A model generated the notes under the pieces. It saw nothing but the letters and a program-made list of their open reading frames with translations. It ran no database searches and was not told where the DNA came from. A stretch of DNA of 64,000 bases from positions 80,498-144,497 of the forward strand of contig JANQEK010000003.1 of the NCBI GenBank assembly GCA_028278405.1. The letters run 5' to 3'. The stretch is from Nitrospinaceae bacterium. Lineage in GTDB: Bacteria > Nitrospinota > Nitrospinia > Nitrospinales > Nitrospinaceae. Below are positions 1-7,949 of the stretch, piece after piece. The translations under genes and the position numbers were made by a program. The first letter of the stretch is position 1; each line of letters begins with the position of its first letter.

Positions 1-418
1 AATTCGGAACGAGGTTCTCTTTCATGTACCCTTTGCGATTCTGATTCATCTGTTTCCGGTAAGCGTCGGTGGAGTTGTCACCCTGACAGTCGCCGGCTAC
101 CAGTCCGCGAACCTGTGCTTCTTCTACCGTTTTAGCAGCTTTCCAGGACTGGTCGCTCTGAGACGAACCAAACTGCTGGTCTACATTGATTCCAACGTCA
201 GAACTTCTGGACAGATGTGCGCGGGATGCGCGGTTGACGGCATCCGTCAGTGCGCGTTGTTTGGCACCCATTTGCATCATAGTCTGACCAACACTCATTA
301 CGCTTTGATCCTGCTGAGCATATTGACCAGGGATCACGTCATCGGCAACAGCGCTGTTTGCACCAAAAGCCAGTACAGCCGCAAAACATACTGCTAACAA
401 AAGTGCTTTCTTTTTCAT
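1..418 (-). CDS. Exported protein of unknown family, cut by the window edge
   Basis: The reading frame is open from an ATG at 418 down to the window edge, so at least 139 residues are present and the C-terminus is missing. A GGGGAG ribosome binding site sits just upstream at 425-430. The first 25 residues form a classical signal peptide: a KKK n-region, a hydrophobic stretch, and an AVA cleavage site before DDVIPGQ. The mature part is rich in Gln, Ser, Met and Ala, with a segment of repeated QQ/MQM/SSQSDQS character, and carries one Cys (in the string GDCQGD). I do not recognise the family. It probably acts in the periplasm or outside the cell. A TTGTCC-17-TATTTA promoter lies about 50 bases upstream. 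Confidence 0.85.
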   Translation of the reverse strand, partial: MKKKALLLAVCFAAVLAFGANSAVADDVIPGQYAQQDQSVMSVGQTMMQMGAKQRALTDAVNRASRAHLSRSSDVGINVDQQFGSSQSDQSWKAAKTVEEAQVRGLVAGDCQGDNSTDAYRKQMNQNRKGYMKENLVPN

Positions 419-846
419 TGTTGTCTCCCCTAAAAAAGATTGTACTTAATAGGTAAAACTCATAAATAAATAATTCATCAAAACACAGTGGACAATGAAT
501 TATGAAATACCAACAGTATCAGGCCTAGGCGGCATCACCACTAAGGGGCCATTTTTGAAGACATTTTGAGTCGTCTTGCACGGGAATTTATAATCTTACA
601 GGTGATTTGTCAACAGAAAACTCCATTTTGCTCCCGGCTAATTGACTGATCCTATGGAATTTTCAGGTTTTTGGGCATCTTAACGATATTTTTCGCTGTT
701 TTCCCTGAAAGCGGCCCAAAATTATTTTAACTGATTGAATTTGTTAATTTAAAAACTTTCGGGAAGCCGTTTGAAATTTTTGGGTTCCCGTGTATGATTG
801 CCTTTTTGAAAGTTTTTCAAAAAACAGCCTTTTTAGGAAGAAACGA
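419..846. other. Divergent intergenic region of 428 bases
   Basis: The stretch separates the minus-strand exported protein from the plus-strand DUF2203 gene. It holds the minus-strand promoter (467-495) and a short inverted repeat, CGGGAA at 760-765 with TTCCCG at 785-790. The latter lies close to the DUF2203 start and could be an operator or a weak hairpin. Apart from AT-rich sequence I see nothing else, and no tRNA or credible small ORF. Confidence 0.5.
467..495 (-). promoter_or_regulatory. Sigma70-type promoter for the exported protein at the left edge
   Basis: On the minus strand a TTGTCC -35 box (490-495) is followed after exactly 17 bases by a TATTTA -10 box (467-472). It gives a leader of about 40 bases with the GGGGAG site before the ATG at 418. 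Confidence 0.45.
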
Positions 847-1224
847 ATGCCGAAAAAGTATTTCACCGTTGAGGAAGCCAACGCCCTCGTTCCGGAACTG
901 AATGATTGGGTGCCCCGCCTTCAGGAATTGTACGCGCTCATGAGCAAAGGTTTCCCGGATATCCAAAAAGCTCGCTCCAAAGCCGAATACAGCGGAGGAA
1001 GTCCCTACGGAACGGATTATCTGAAGGTGGCATTAAAAGCCAATCAGATTACCAAGGACCTGGAAAATAGAGGCTGCGTCATCAAAGGAATTGAAATGGG
1101 ATTGGTGGACTTCCCGTCGATTCGGGACGGTAAAGAGGTTTATCTTTGCTGGAAAATTCCCGAACAGGAAATCCGGTACTGGCATGATTTGGATACCGGG
1201 TTTGCCGGCCGCCAGCCGATTTAA
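847..1224 (+). CDS. DUF2203 family protein
   Basis: A 125-residue cytoplasmic protein matching the DUF2203 family along its length. It has an N-terminal FTVEEANALVPEL segment, a helical middle, and the C-terminal signature with GLVDFP, EVYLCWK, the EI.YWH segment and DTGFAGRQP. The function of the family is not established. I chose the ATG at 847 because AGGAAG lies just before it and the family normally begins with the FTVEEAN segment. An in-frame ATG at 790 would add 19 residues unlike the family. The gene converges on the HisN-like phosphatase gene with only 4 bases between the stops and no visible terminator. Confidence 0.85.
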   Translation: MPKKYFTVEEANALVPELNDWVPRLQELYALMSKGFPDIQKARSKAEYSGGSPYGTDYLKVALKANQITKDLENRGCVIKGIEMGLVDFPSIRDGKEVYLCWKIPEQEIRYWHDLDTGFAGRQPI

Positions 1225-1228
1225 CCCC

Positions 1229-2020
1229 CTACTTATTTTTTTGACTGCGAGCAGTCCGTATCTTTCTTTGCAATGCCTTGACCAGTTTTGCATTTCCTAC
1301 CAGTGCAGATCCTTCGCGGAGGCTGTTTTTGTTTCCTGAAAAATTGATAAAAGCGCCTCCAGCTTCCTGAACCAGAATTTTACAGGGAGCAAAATCCCAA
1401 ATATAGGCCCAGGGATCCACCATGGCATCCACCGATCCACGAATGGCCATCAGGTGTCCAAAAGCATCTGGATAGGTTCTCACCAGTTTGGCCTCGGAAT
1501 GCAGTTGGTTCCAGAATCGAAGGCATTTCTTTTCACGAAAACAATACAGGTCGGCCGTGGCCAACACCGAATCCTTCAGCTTCGCATGGGAGGAAACATG
1601 CAGCCGGCGATTTCCCGAGTAGGTGCCCTGGTCCTTCGCAGCCCATACGGTTTCTCCCAGAGCAGGCAGACAGATAATGCCCATTACCGGTTCCCCATGG
1701 TGAAGCAGCGACAGGAGAGTGGCGAACAAGGGTAATCCTTGAATGAACGATCGAGTGCCGTCAATCGGATCCACCGTCCACACCCATTCCTGAGTGGGAT
1801 TCTCTTCGCCGAATTCCTCCCCGATGATCCCATGATCCGGAAAGTACCGGAGGATGCTTTGACGCAGCATTTCCTCGGCTTTTTGATCGGCAATGGTGAC
1901 TGGACTTTGGTCCGCTTTTTGTTGTACCGTGAGTTCTTTTTGGAACCAGTTGAGGATTTCCCCGCTAACGGGTTTCAACCATGACAGGGCAATTTCTTTG
2001 GCTTCGAGGAGGTCGTTCAT
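1229..2020 (-). CDS. Inositol-monophosphatase family phosphatase, HisN-like
   Basis: A 263-residue Mg-dependent phosphatase of the inositol monophosphatase superfamily. Metal-binding motifs are all visible: GEE at residues 67-69, DPIDGT at 84-89 and WDFAP at 208-212, with ADQSPVT..D near 36-45. The run after DPIDGTRSF (IQGLPLF) is typical of the branch that includes HisN-type histidinol-phosphate phosphatases, so dephosphorylation of histidinol phosphate is the best guess. Other sugar or inositol phosphates, or PAP (CysQ-like), cannot be excluded. No histidine gene is nearby, so the context gives no help. It is divergent from the SUMF1-domain gene, whose promoter lies at 2036-2063. Confidence 0.8.
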   Translation of the reverse strand: MNDLLEAKEIALSWLKPVSGEILNWFQKELTVQQKADQSPVTIADQKAEEMLRQSILRYFPDHGIIGEEFGEENPTQEWVWTVDPIDGTRSFIQGLPLFATLLSLLHHGEPVMGIICLPALGETVWAAKDQGTYSGNRRLHVSSHAKLKDSVLATADLYCFREKKCLRFWNQLHSEAKLVRTYPDAFGHLMAIRGSVDAMVDPWAYIWDFAPCKILVQEAGGAFINFSGNKNSLREGSALVGNAKLVKALQRKIRTARSQKNK

Positions 2021-2035
2021 TCGTGTCGTTTAGGA

Positions 2036-2063
2036 TTGCATTCCGGTCATGTTAAACTATAAT
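2036..2063 (+). promoter_or_regulatory. Sigma70-type promoter upstream of the SUMF1-domain gene
   Basis: TTGCAT (2036-2041), 16 bases, then a perfect TATAAT (2058-2063), about 45 bases before the ATG at 2109. Confidence 0.6.
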
Positions 2064-2108
2064 CGCTTTGCCATTTTAGCCTTTTATCTCCTTTAAACAT
2101 ATAAAAAT

Positions 2109-3020
2109 ATGAATAATAAACAGTTAGTCATAGGGGTGATTGCCTGCTTTGCCATTTCCATCATTTTTCTTCTGGTGATCGTCTGGGAAATCAAAAAATC
2201 CATTGATCATGATGCCAAGATTCGCAAGATGCAGGCGCAAACCCAGCAAGTGATGATTGAGGATAACCGCGATTTCAGTATTTATGAAACCCTCGTCGGT
2301 GACGATGGCCGGGAAATGATCCTGATTCCCGAAGGCGTGTTTACGCGCGGTTCCGAGTCCGGTGGGTTTGACGAAAAGCCTCAACAGGAGATTTATCTCG
2401 ATGCTTTTTATATCGACAAATACGAAGTGAGCGTGGAGTCCTACAATGTGTTCCGCCGCGCTGCCAATTATGTCGAGCCCTCTGTACCTTTTTTTGAAGG
2501 CGATCACAACATTTTAAAAACCCCCAATTTCCCTGTGGTTGGAGTTTCCTGGAGTGATGCTGTGAATTTCTGTACCTGGGCGGGCAAGCGTCTCCTCAAA
2601 GAAGCGGAGTGGGAAAAAGCTGCCCGCGGCACCCATGGTTTGATCTACCCTTGGGGAAACAATGTTCTACCCAAGCGCGCCAATATTGCAGGAACCGCCG
2701 ATGGCTTTCAATATATGGCCCCGGTTGGAAGCTTTCCCATGGGTCGGAGTGTGTATGGGGTTTATGATATGGCGGGAAACGTTTCTGAATGGGTGGACGA
2801 CTGGTACGACCAGCACTATTATCAGAAATCCCCAATGCTTAATCCCCCGGGATCTGAAAGAACCAAGAACCGGGTCTTTCGGGGTGGATCATGGGATGCG
2901 CGTAAAGTGGATATCCGTTCCGCCAAACGGTTCGCCGCCACTCCCGGTCGTAAAGACAGTATTGTCGGATTCCGCTGTGGAAAATCGGTCGAAAAGAATC
3001 CCAAGACCAAAAAACCGTAA
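2109..3020 (+). CDS. Membrane-anchored SUMF1/FGE-fold protein
   Basis: A 303-residue protein with one N-terminal membrane segment (about residues 5-27) and a sulfatase-modifying-factor (SUMF1/FGE) fold from about 70 to 295, probably facing the periplasm. Typical signatures are MILIPEGVF.RGS, DAFYIDKYEVS, WAGKRLLKEAEWEKAARG, PWGN, MAGNVSEWVDDWY, RGGSW and VGFRC. The two catalytic cysteines of true formylglycine-generating enzymes, which sit in the segment after GGSF, are absent (the segment reads GGSWDARKVDIRSA). It is therefore unlikely to make formylglycine and is better seen as a carbohydrate-binding or regulatory member of the fold. It lies 3 bases before the MFS/spermidine-synthase fusion gene and is probably co-transcribed with it. 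Confidence 0.85.
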   Translation: MNNKQLVIGVIACFAISIIFLLVIVWEIKKSIDHDAKIRKMQAQTQQVMIEDNRDFSIYETLVGDDGREMILIPEGVFTRGSESGGFDEKPQQEIYLDAFYIDKYEVSVESYNVFRRAANYVEPSVPFFEGDHNILKTPNFPVVGVSWSDAVNFCTWAGKRLLKEAEWEKAARGTHGLIYPWGNNVLPKRANIAGTADGFQYMAPVGSFPMGRSVYGVYDMAGNVSEWVDDWYDQHYYQKSPMLNPPGSERTKNRVFRGGSWDARKVDIRSAKRFAATPGRKDSIVGFRCGKSVEKNPKTKKP

Positions 3021-3023
3021 CCT

Positions 3024-5858
3024 TTGGAACAGTCTCATTTGAGCCGCTCCCATTTTCGCATTTGGGTATTTCTATTTTTCTTTATCTCCGGTGCCACCGG
3101 TCTTATTTATGAAGTCGTGTGGACCCGCCTGCTCACCCTCGTCCTCGGCAACACCCATTATTCCGTATCCACCGTACTCACCACATTCATGGGGGGGCTG
3201 GCTTTAGGCAGCTTTTTCGGCGGACGGCTCATTGACCGGGGGGGTCGCCCGCTTTTGATCTATGCTTTGCTCGAAGGCGCGATCGGAATTTACTGCTTGC
3301 TGATTCCCCACTTCATCGATGCTTCCCTGCCGTTGTTCCAGTGGATTTATCTCAACTTTCAGGAATCGTATTCTTTAACCAGTGTTTTCAGATTCGGCGT
3401 GTGCGGGGCGATCCTCCTTATTCCGGCTTCATTGATGGGCGCGACCCTGCCGATTCTCGGAAAATTTGTTTCCGACGACCCGGATGTGATCGGCCGGGAC
3501 GTCGGTACTCTGTATGCCGTGAACACATTCGGTGCCGTGGCGGGGGCCTTGACCAGTGCTTTTGTATTCATGAAACTTTATGGAGTCAGCGCCACAATCT
3601 GGGTGGCCGCGGGCTGCAACCTCGCCTTGGCATCCGTCATTCTTATTTTCTTTCGCAATCATTGGGCCCGTTCACTCTCAGTGGAAGAATCGGTGCCTTC
3701 CGAAAGGGAATCCCGGTTTTACACCCCGGAGGTGATTTTGATCCTCGGCGGATTTTGTGTGACTGGAATCGCTTCCCTGATCTATCAGGTAGCCTGGACG
3801 CGTATTTTTTCCCTGCTGTTAGGATCCTCCGTGTATGCGTTCAGCCTCATACTGACCGCTTTTATCCTGGGGCTTGGTTTGGGAACTCTCGTGTTTGCAC
3901 GAATCGTTGGAAGCTTTGGAGATTTAAAGAAAGTCTTTGGCTGGCTTCAGGTGGGCATCGGCCTGTCGGCGCTGGCGGCGTTGCCTTTTTTCGGGAAAGT
4001 GCCTTTGATCAATCGCTGGGTGTACCTGAACTGGGGTCTCGATTTTTCGTCGATTCAGTGGTCTAATTTTTTAATCATTCTCTCACTGATTTTTGTTCCC
4101 ACTTTTCTGATGGGCGCACAGTTCCCTGTGGTGGTGCGTCTGGTTGCAAAAAGTCTCAGGACGTTGGGACACCATGTAGGAACCGCGTACGCGTCCAACA
4201 CGGTAGGGACTATCCTTGGTTCTTTAATCGGGGGGTTCCTGTTGATCCCCATTCTGGGAGTACAGAATACGATTCTCTGGGCAGTCTTTGTCAATATCGT
4301 GCTGGGGATTGTTTTACTGTACACCTCCAGCCTTCATGTCAATTTTAAAACGTATGTGCTGCCGGGCCTGTTGTTGATCTGGATCCTGGGAGCCCGTGGC
4401 ATCGCCCCGTGGGATAAAGCCGTGATTTCCAGCGGCTCATTTATGCCCTACCGGATCGACGAACTGGAGGGGGCCCTCCAACAAAAAAACAAGATTCTTT
4501 TTTATAAAGAGGGGATGCACACTACGGTAACCACCGAGTTGTCTATCGACGGCAATATTTTTTTACGAGTCAATGGTAAAACCGACGCTTCGCTGGCACT
4601 GGACATGCGGACGCAGTTGCTGTCCGGTTATCTCCCTATGTTTTTCAGTAAAAACCCTGAAAACGTTCTGGTCGTGGGGCAGGGGAGCGGTGTGACTCTT
4701 GGGGCGGTTGAACAATTTCCGGCGAAGAGTATCGACTTGGTTGAAATCTCTCCCGCGGTCATTGAAGGGAGCCGGTTTTTTGACCCCTTCAATCACAACG
4801 CTCTGGACGACCCGAGGGTGCGCATCATTTTGGAGGATGGCAGAAACCACATCACGCTGACGGAAAAAATGTATGACGTCATCGTTTCCGAACCTTCCAA
4901 TCCCTGGATTTCCGGGGTCGGGGCCTTGTTCACACGTGATTTCTACGAGTTGGCAAATGCCCGTTTGAATCCGGACGGAATTATGTGTATCTGGATGCAT
5001 ACGAATATGTCTCCGCAGAGTTTCAAGTCGATTTCGCGTGCGTTTCTTTCCGTGTTTCCGAATGTCACCATGTGGGAGTCCATTGTCGGCGACGACTATC
5101 TACTGATCGGTTCGCACCAACCTTTTTCCCTGCCTTATGAAAAGGTGAAACGGCTACTCGAGAATCCGGTTCGAGGGCGGGAACTGAAGCGGTTGGGAAT
5201 TTCAAGTGTGCGGGATTTGATGGGGTTGCTGATCATGAATCAGGACGAGCTTAAAAAATTCAGCGAGGGAGCTCCCATTCATACGGATGACAACTCTTTG
5301 CTGGAATTTGGAGCTCCTGAATATATATACAAAGATGAACGTCAGGTCATCGTACGCCAGATCACTCCTCATTTCCAGAAACTGCCGTCTCTGTTAAGTT
5401 TTGATGAATTGAGTGCGGAAGAACAAGAAACCGTCAAAAACCATATCCGGACTCTCGAGCGTTCCGAAGTTCAGGTCAAGGAGATCAAACGTCAAGCCCG
5501 CATCGACCAGTACCTGGATGAAGCCGTGGCTGCAGTTAAACGGGAGGCTTATGAGCGTGCCGCGCGCCAGTATATGAAAATTCTACAGCAGGAACCGGAC
5601 CATGTGCTCGCTTACGTGAATTTGGGAAACGTCTATTCCGCCGTGCAGGAGTTTGAAAAAGCGGAGCAAGCTTATCGGAGGACCCTGGAAATCAACCCTT
5701 ATTATGTTTTTGGATCACTTTCACTGGCTCGACTTTATCTGAAGACTCGTCGTCCGGATCAGGCTGTGACTGTATTGCGAAAAGTGAAGGAGTGGCTTCC
5801 TAATGATCCTGACGTGACGCGGTTTCTGAGTAAAGCTATGGAAAAAGGGAATCCATGA
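3024..5858 (+). CDS. Fused MFS-type membrane / spermidine-synthase-like / TPR protein
   Basis: A 944-residue three-part protein. Residues about 8-460 hold two blocks of membrane helices, each beginning with a similar segment (GATGLIYEVVWTR and GIASLIYQVAWTR), as in the fused MFS/spermidine synthase family. Residues about 490-720 form a Rossmann methyltransferase-like spermidine synthase domain with VVGQGSG, DLVEIS and EDGRN. Residues about 830-940 are C-terminal TPR repeats. The paired Asp motif (DxxDP type) that binds the aminopropyl acceptor in real spermidine synthases is replaced by SEPSNPW, so polyamine synthesis is doubtful. The start is a TTG at 3024; another in-frame TTG at 3039 is equally possible. 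It follows the SUMF1 gene by 3 bases. Confidence 0.8.
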   Translation: MEQSHLSRSHFRIWVFLFFFISGATGLIYEVVWTRLLTLVLGNTHYSVSTVLTTFMGGLALGSFFGGRLIDRGGRPLLIYALLEGAIGIYCLLIPHFIDASLPLFQWIYLNFQESYSLTSVFRFGVCGAILLIPASLMGATLPILGKFVSDDPDVIGRDVGTLYAVNTFGAVAGALTSAFVFMKLYGVSATIWVAAGCNLALASVILIFFRNHWARSLSVEESVPSERESRFYTPEVILILGGFCVTGIASLIYQVAWTRIFSLLLGSSVYAFSLILTAFILGLGLGTLVFARIVGSFGDLKKVFGWLQVGIGLSALAALPFFGKVPLINRWVYLNWGLDFSSIQWSNFLIILSLIFVPTFLMGAQFPVVVRLVAKSLRTLGHHVGTAYASNTVGTILGSLIGGFLLIPILGVQNTILWAVFVNIVLGIVLLYTSSLHVNFKTYVLPGLLLIWILGARGIAPWDKAVISSGSFMPYRIDELEGALQQKNKILFYKEGMHTTVTTELSIDGNIFLRVNGKTDASLALDMRTQLLSGYLPMFFSKNPENVLVVGQGSGVTLGAVEQFPAKSIDLVEISPAVIEGSRFFDPFNHNALDDPRVRIILEDGRNHITLTEKMYDVIVSEPSNPWISGVGALFTRDFYELANARLNPDGIMCIWMHTNMSPQSFKSISRAFLSVFPNVTMWESIVGDDYLLIGSHQPFSLPYEKVKRLLENPVRGRELKRLGISSVRDLMGLLIMNQDELKKFSEGAPIHTDDNSLLEFGAPEYIYKDERQVIVRQITPHFQKLPSLLSFDELSAEEQETVKNHIRTLERSEVQVKEIKRQARIDQYLDEAVAAVKREAYERAARQYMKILQQEPDHVLAYVNLGNVYSAVQEFEKAEQAYRRTLEINPYYVFGSLSLARLYLKTRRPDQAVTVLRKVKEWLPNDPDVTRFLSKAMEKGNP

Positions 5859-5879
5859 CGGGTCACGGTTAAAGAATCT

Positions 5880-5908
5880 TTGATACCGGTTCCGGTTGTC
5901 TGTATACT
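5880..5908 (+). promoter_or_regulatory. Sigma70-type promoter for the TPR gene
   Basis: TTGATA (5880-5885), a 17-base spacer, and TATACT (5903-5908), 40 bases before the ATG at 5948. Both boxes match the consensus in five of six positions. Confidence 0.6.
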
Positions 5909-5947
5909 TCCTGAAGCGAATTTTATGAAATTTCTGAGATAAAAATA

Positions 5948-6685
5948 ATGCCTCGCAAAATCAAGATCGTTTGGGTTGTGTGCTGTGTGTGTATTTTCCT
6001 GGGTTTTGGCTTTCTTTCTGCAAAGAACCAAATAAAGGAAAACAGACAGCGAAAGCAAGAAGCTGTTGAAAAAAGCAGGCAGGCCGCCCAGGAAAAGAAA
6101 AAACGACAGGAAATTAAGATTCAAGTCGGTGGATTAATGAGTAAAGTGCAGGAGCTGAATGCATTGGGAAAATACAACGAAGCGGCGGAAATGGCTGCCA
6201 AGGCGGCGGAAATGGATCCCAAGAGCAGCAGGGTTTATACCTGGTGGGGGCTGTCTTTGGCCAAGTCGGGAAAAATCAAGGAGGCCTATGGCAAGTTCGA
6301 TCAATCCTCCCGCCTGGACCCGAATCAGACCAAAAACTATTATTTTTGGGGATTGACGTTGCTGCTGGAAGGAAAAAATGAAGAAGCGATCGACAAGTTT
6401 GAAAATGCGCTTCTTTTGGATCCCGAAAACAGCAAGGCTTATGCTTCTTGGGGATCGGCTTTAAACAATCTTGGAAGATACGACGAAGCAATTAAAAAAC
6501 TTGAGGAGGCCCTGGCACATAATCAGTTCAACCGTTCAGCCTATGGAGTTCTGGTCGATGCCCACTTCCATAAAGGCCAATATCAACAGGCTTGGGAGGT
6601 GGTTGCCCGAGCCCGCAAGAGCAAGATTAACATCAAGAAGGCATCTCTCAAACGTTTGTCCCAAGCCAGCCCTGAGCCGCATTAA
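5948..6685 (+). CDS. Membrane-anchored TPR protein
   Basis: A 245-residue protein with an N-terminal membrane segment (about residues 7-27), then a Lys/Glu/Gln-rich stretch that looks like a coiled coil (about 28-58), then four to five TPR units (about 60-210). The repeats show LGKYNEAAEMAAKAAEMDP, WGLSLAKSGKIKEAYGKFD and LNNLGRYDEAIKKLEEAL patterns. It likely serves as a protein-interaction scaffold at the inner membrane. The specific partner is unknown. It has its own promoter (5880-5908) and is followed by a separate promoter for the MlaA-like gene. Confidence 0.8.
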   Translation: MPRKIKIVWVVCCVCIFLGFGFLSAKNQIKENRQRKQEAVEKSRQAAQEKKKRQEIKIQVGGLMSKVQELNALGKYNEAAEMAAKAAEMDPKSSRVYTWWGLSLAKSGKIKEAYGKFDQSSRLDPNQTKNYYFWGLTLLLEGKNEEAIDKFENALLLDPENSKAYASWGSALNNLGRYDEAIKKLEEALAHNQFNRSAYGVLVDAHFHKGQYQQAWEVVARARKSKINIKKASLKRLSQASPEPH

Positions 6686-6714
6686 TTGCCAACTTAAAAA
6701 CCTTCTGTTAGACT
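6686..6714 (+). promoter_or_regulatory. Sigma70-type promoter for the mlaA-like gene
   Basis: TTGCCA (6686-6691), 17 bases, TAGACT (6709-6714), starting directly after the TPR stop codon and about 58 bases before the ATG at 6773. Confidence 0.45.
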
Positions 6715-6772
6715 GGCTTCACATTTTTCAGTCCTTTTTTCTGGCCCTGAAGTTCCATAATCTCACTTTCAT

Positions 6773-7819
6773 ATGACCTTTAAAGAAACCTGCCAGATAG
6801 GAAAATCTTGGAAGAAGATAAAATATCTTCACGTTTCTTCTCTTGTATTAGCTCTTTTGATCATTCCCGGTTCCGCTCTTGCGACTTATATTCAGGGCCC
6901 CACGGAAGTTTTGTCTTCGCTTGATTTCGAGACTGAAAGGGAATTTGTTATCAGTTCCAAGAGCTTTTCACAGGAGCATTTGATTCCCATTGATCCTTTA
7001 TCGGGAAGGCTTATTCCTTTGGAGCATGAGGAATTCGATGAAGAAAAATTTTTCAGCGAAGTAGAACCGAGCAATTCCGAGATCGATCCCTATTCCGATG
7101 AAGCCATTGAAGAGGAAGATCCTTTTGGCGATAGCCCTGAAGATGATTCTGATCTTGAAGAAGATCCCTTCGCAGAAGACCCCTTTGCCGATGAAGAAAA
7201 AGAGATTGAACACATGTCCGACCCTTTGGAAAGTTGGTTCAACCGGCCGGTTTATGCTTTCAATGATCATTTTTATGAATACTTTATGCGTCCGGTGTCA
7301 CAGACTTATAAAGACATAGTGGCTGAAAATTTTCGGATTATGATCCGGAATCTTTACAATACCGCTACCTTTCCGGGAAGACTGGTTAGTAGTTTGTTCC
7401 AGTTTGAATTTGATAAGGCCGGACGGGTGGTTGGCCGGGTTCTGGTCAATTGTACGTTGGGTTTTCTGTGTGCCGTCGATGTTGCCAATGAGGAGTTTAA
7501 TATCAAACCGGTAGACGAGGATTTTGGTCAGGTTCTGGGATCCTACGGAATTCCTTCCGGGTCTTATCTGGTGCTTCCTCTATTAGGGCCTTCATCGGTG
7601 AGAGACGGTGTGGGTCGGGCGGTGGATGCCGTAATGAACCCATTGTTCTGGCTGGTACCGGATTTTATTAGCGGTGTTGGGGTTACTTCCGGACGGATAG
7701 TCAACGAAACCTCGTTCTTTATCGAAGATATCAAGGCATTGAAAGAAAGTGCCATTGACCCCTATATCAGCGTCCGCGATTTTTATAACCAGCGTCGCAA
7801 AATTCTGGTCGATGAATAG
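6773..7819 (+). CDS. MlaA (VacJ)-family outer-membrane lipid asymmetry protein
   Basis: A 348-residue exported protein whose last 200 residues match MlaA/VacJ: DPLESWFNRPVYAFND, RNLYNTATFPGR, EDFGQVLGSYGIPSG, YLVLPLLGPSSVRDGVG. MlaA works with OmpC-like porins and the MlaFEDBC transporter to remove phospholipids from the outer leaflet. No other mla gene is in the window. A signal peptide ends around residues 30-33 (GSALA), but there is no lipobox Cys, so it is not a lipoprotein as in E. coli. Between the signal and the MlaA domain lies a very acidic linker (about residues 90-143) with DPFGD, EEDPFAEDPFADEE repeats. The linker and the missing lipidation are unusual. Start at ATG 6773; no strong ribosome site. 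Confidence 0.85.
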   Translation: MTFKETCQIGKSWKKIKYLHVSSLVLALLIIPGSALATYIQGPTEVLSSLDFETEREFVISSKSFSQEHLIPIDPLSGRLIPLEHEEFDEEKFFSEVEPSNSEIDPYSDEAIEEEDPFGDSPEDDSDLEEDPFAEDPFADEEKEIEHMSDPLESWFNRPVYAFNDHFYEYFMRPVSQTYKDIVAENFRIMIRNLYNTATFPGRLVSSLFQFEFDKAGRVVGRVLVNCTLGFLCAVDVANEEFNIKPVDEDFGQVLGSYGIPSGSYLVLPLLGPSSVRDGVGRAVDAVMNPLFWLVPDFISGVGVTSGRIVNETSFFIEDIKALKESAIDPYISVRDFYNQRRKILVDE

Positions 7820-7949
7820 TCCGGTGCGTCTTCACGATTGACCGTTTCCTCCTTCCTTTTTGGAATAAAATCTTTATTCGTCCTTCCATATTCTGTATGC
7901 TTTGAGTACCTATATCTAATGCAAAACCTTAATTGAGAGAAAGTTCTAT

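Noticed and set aside
2109..3020. Formylglycine-generating enzyme (sulfatase activation)
   Set aside because: Both catalytic cysteines of the family are missing in the C-terminal segment.
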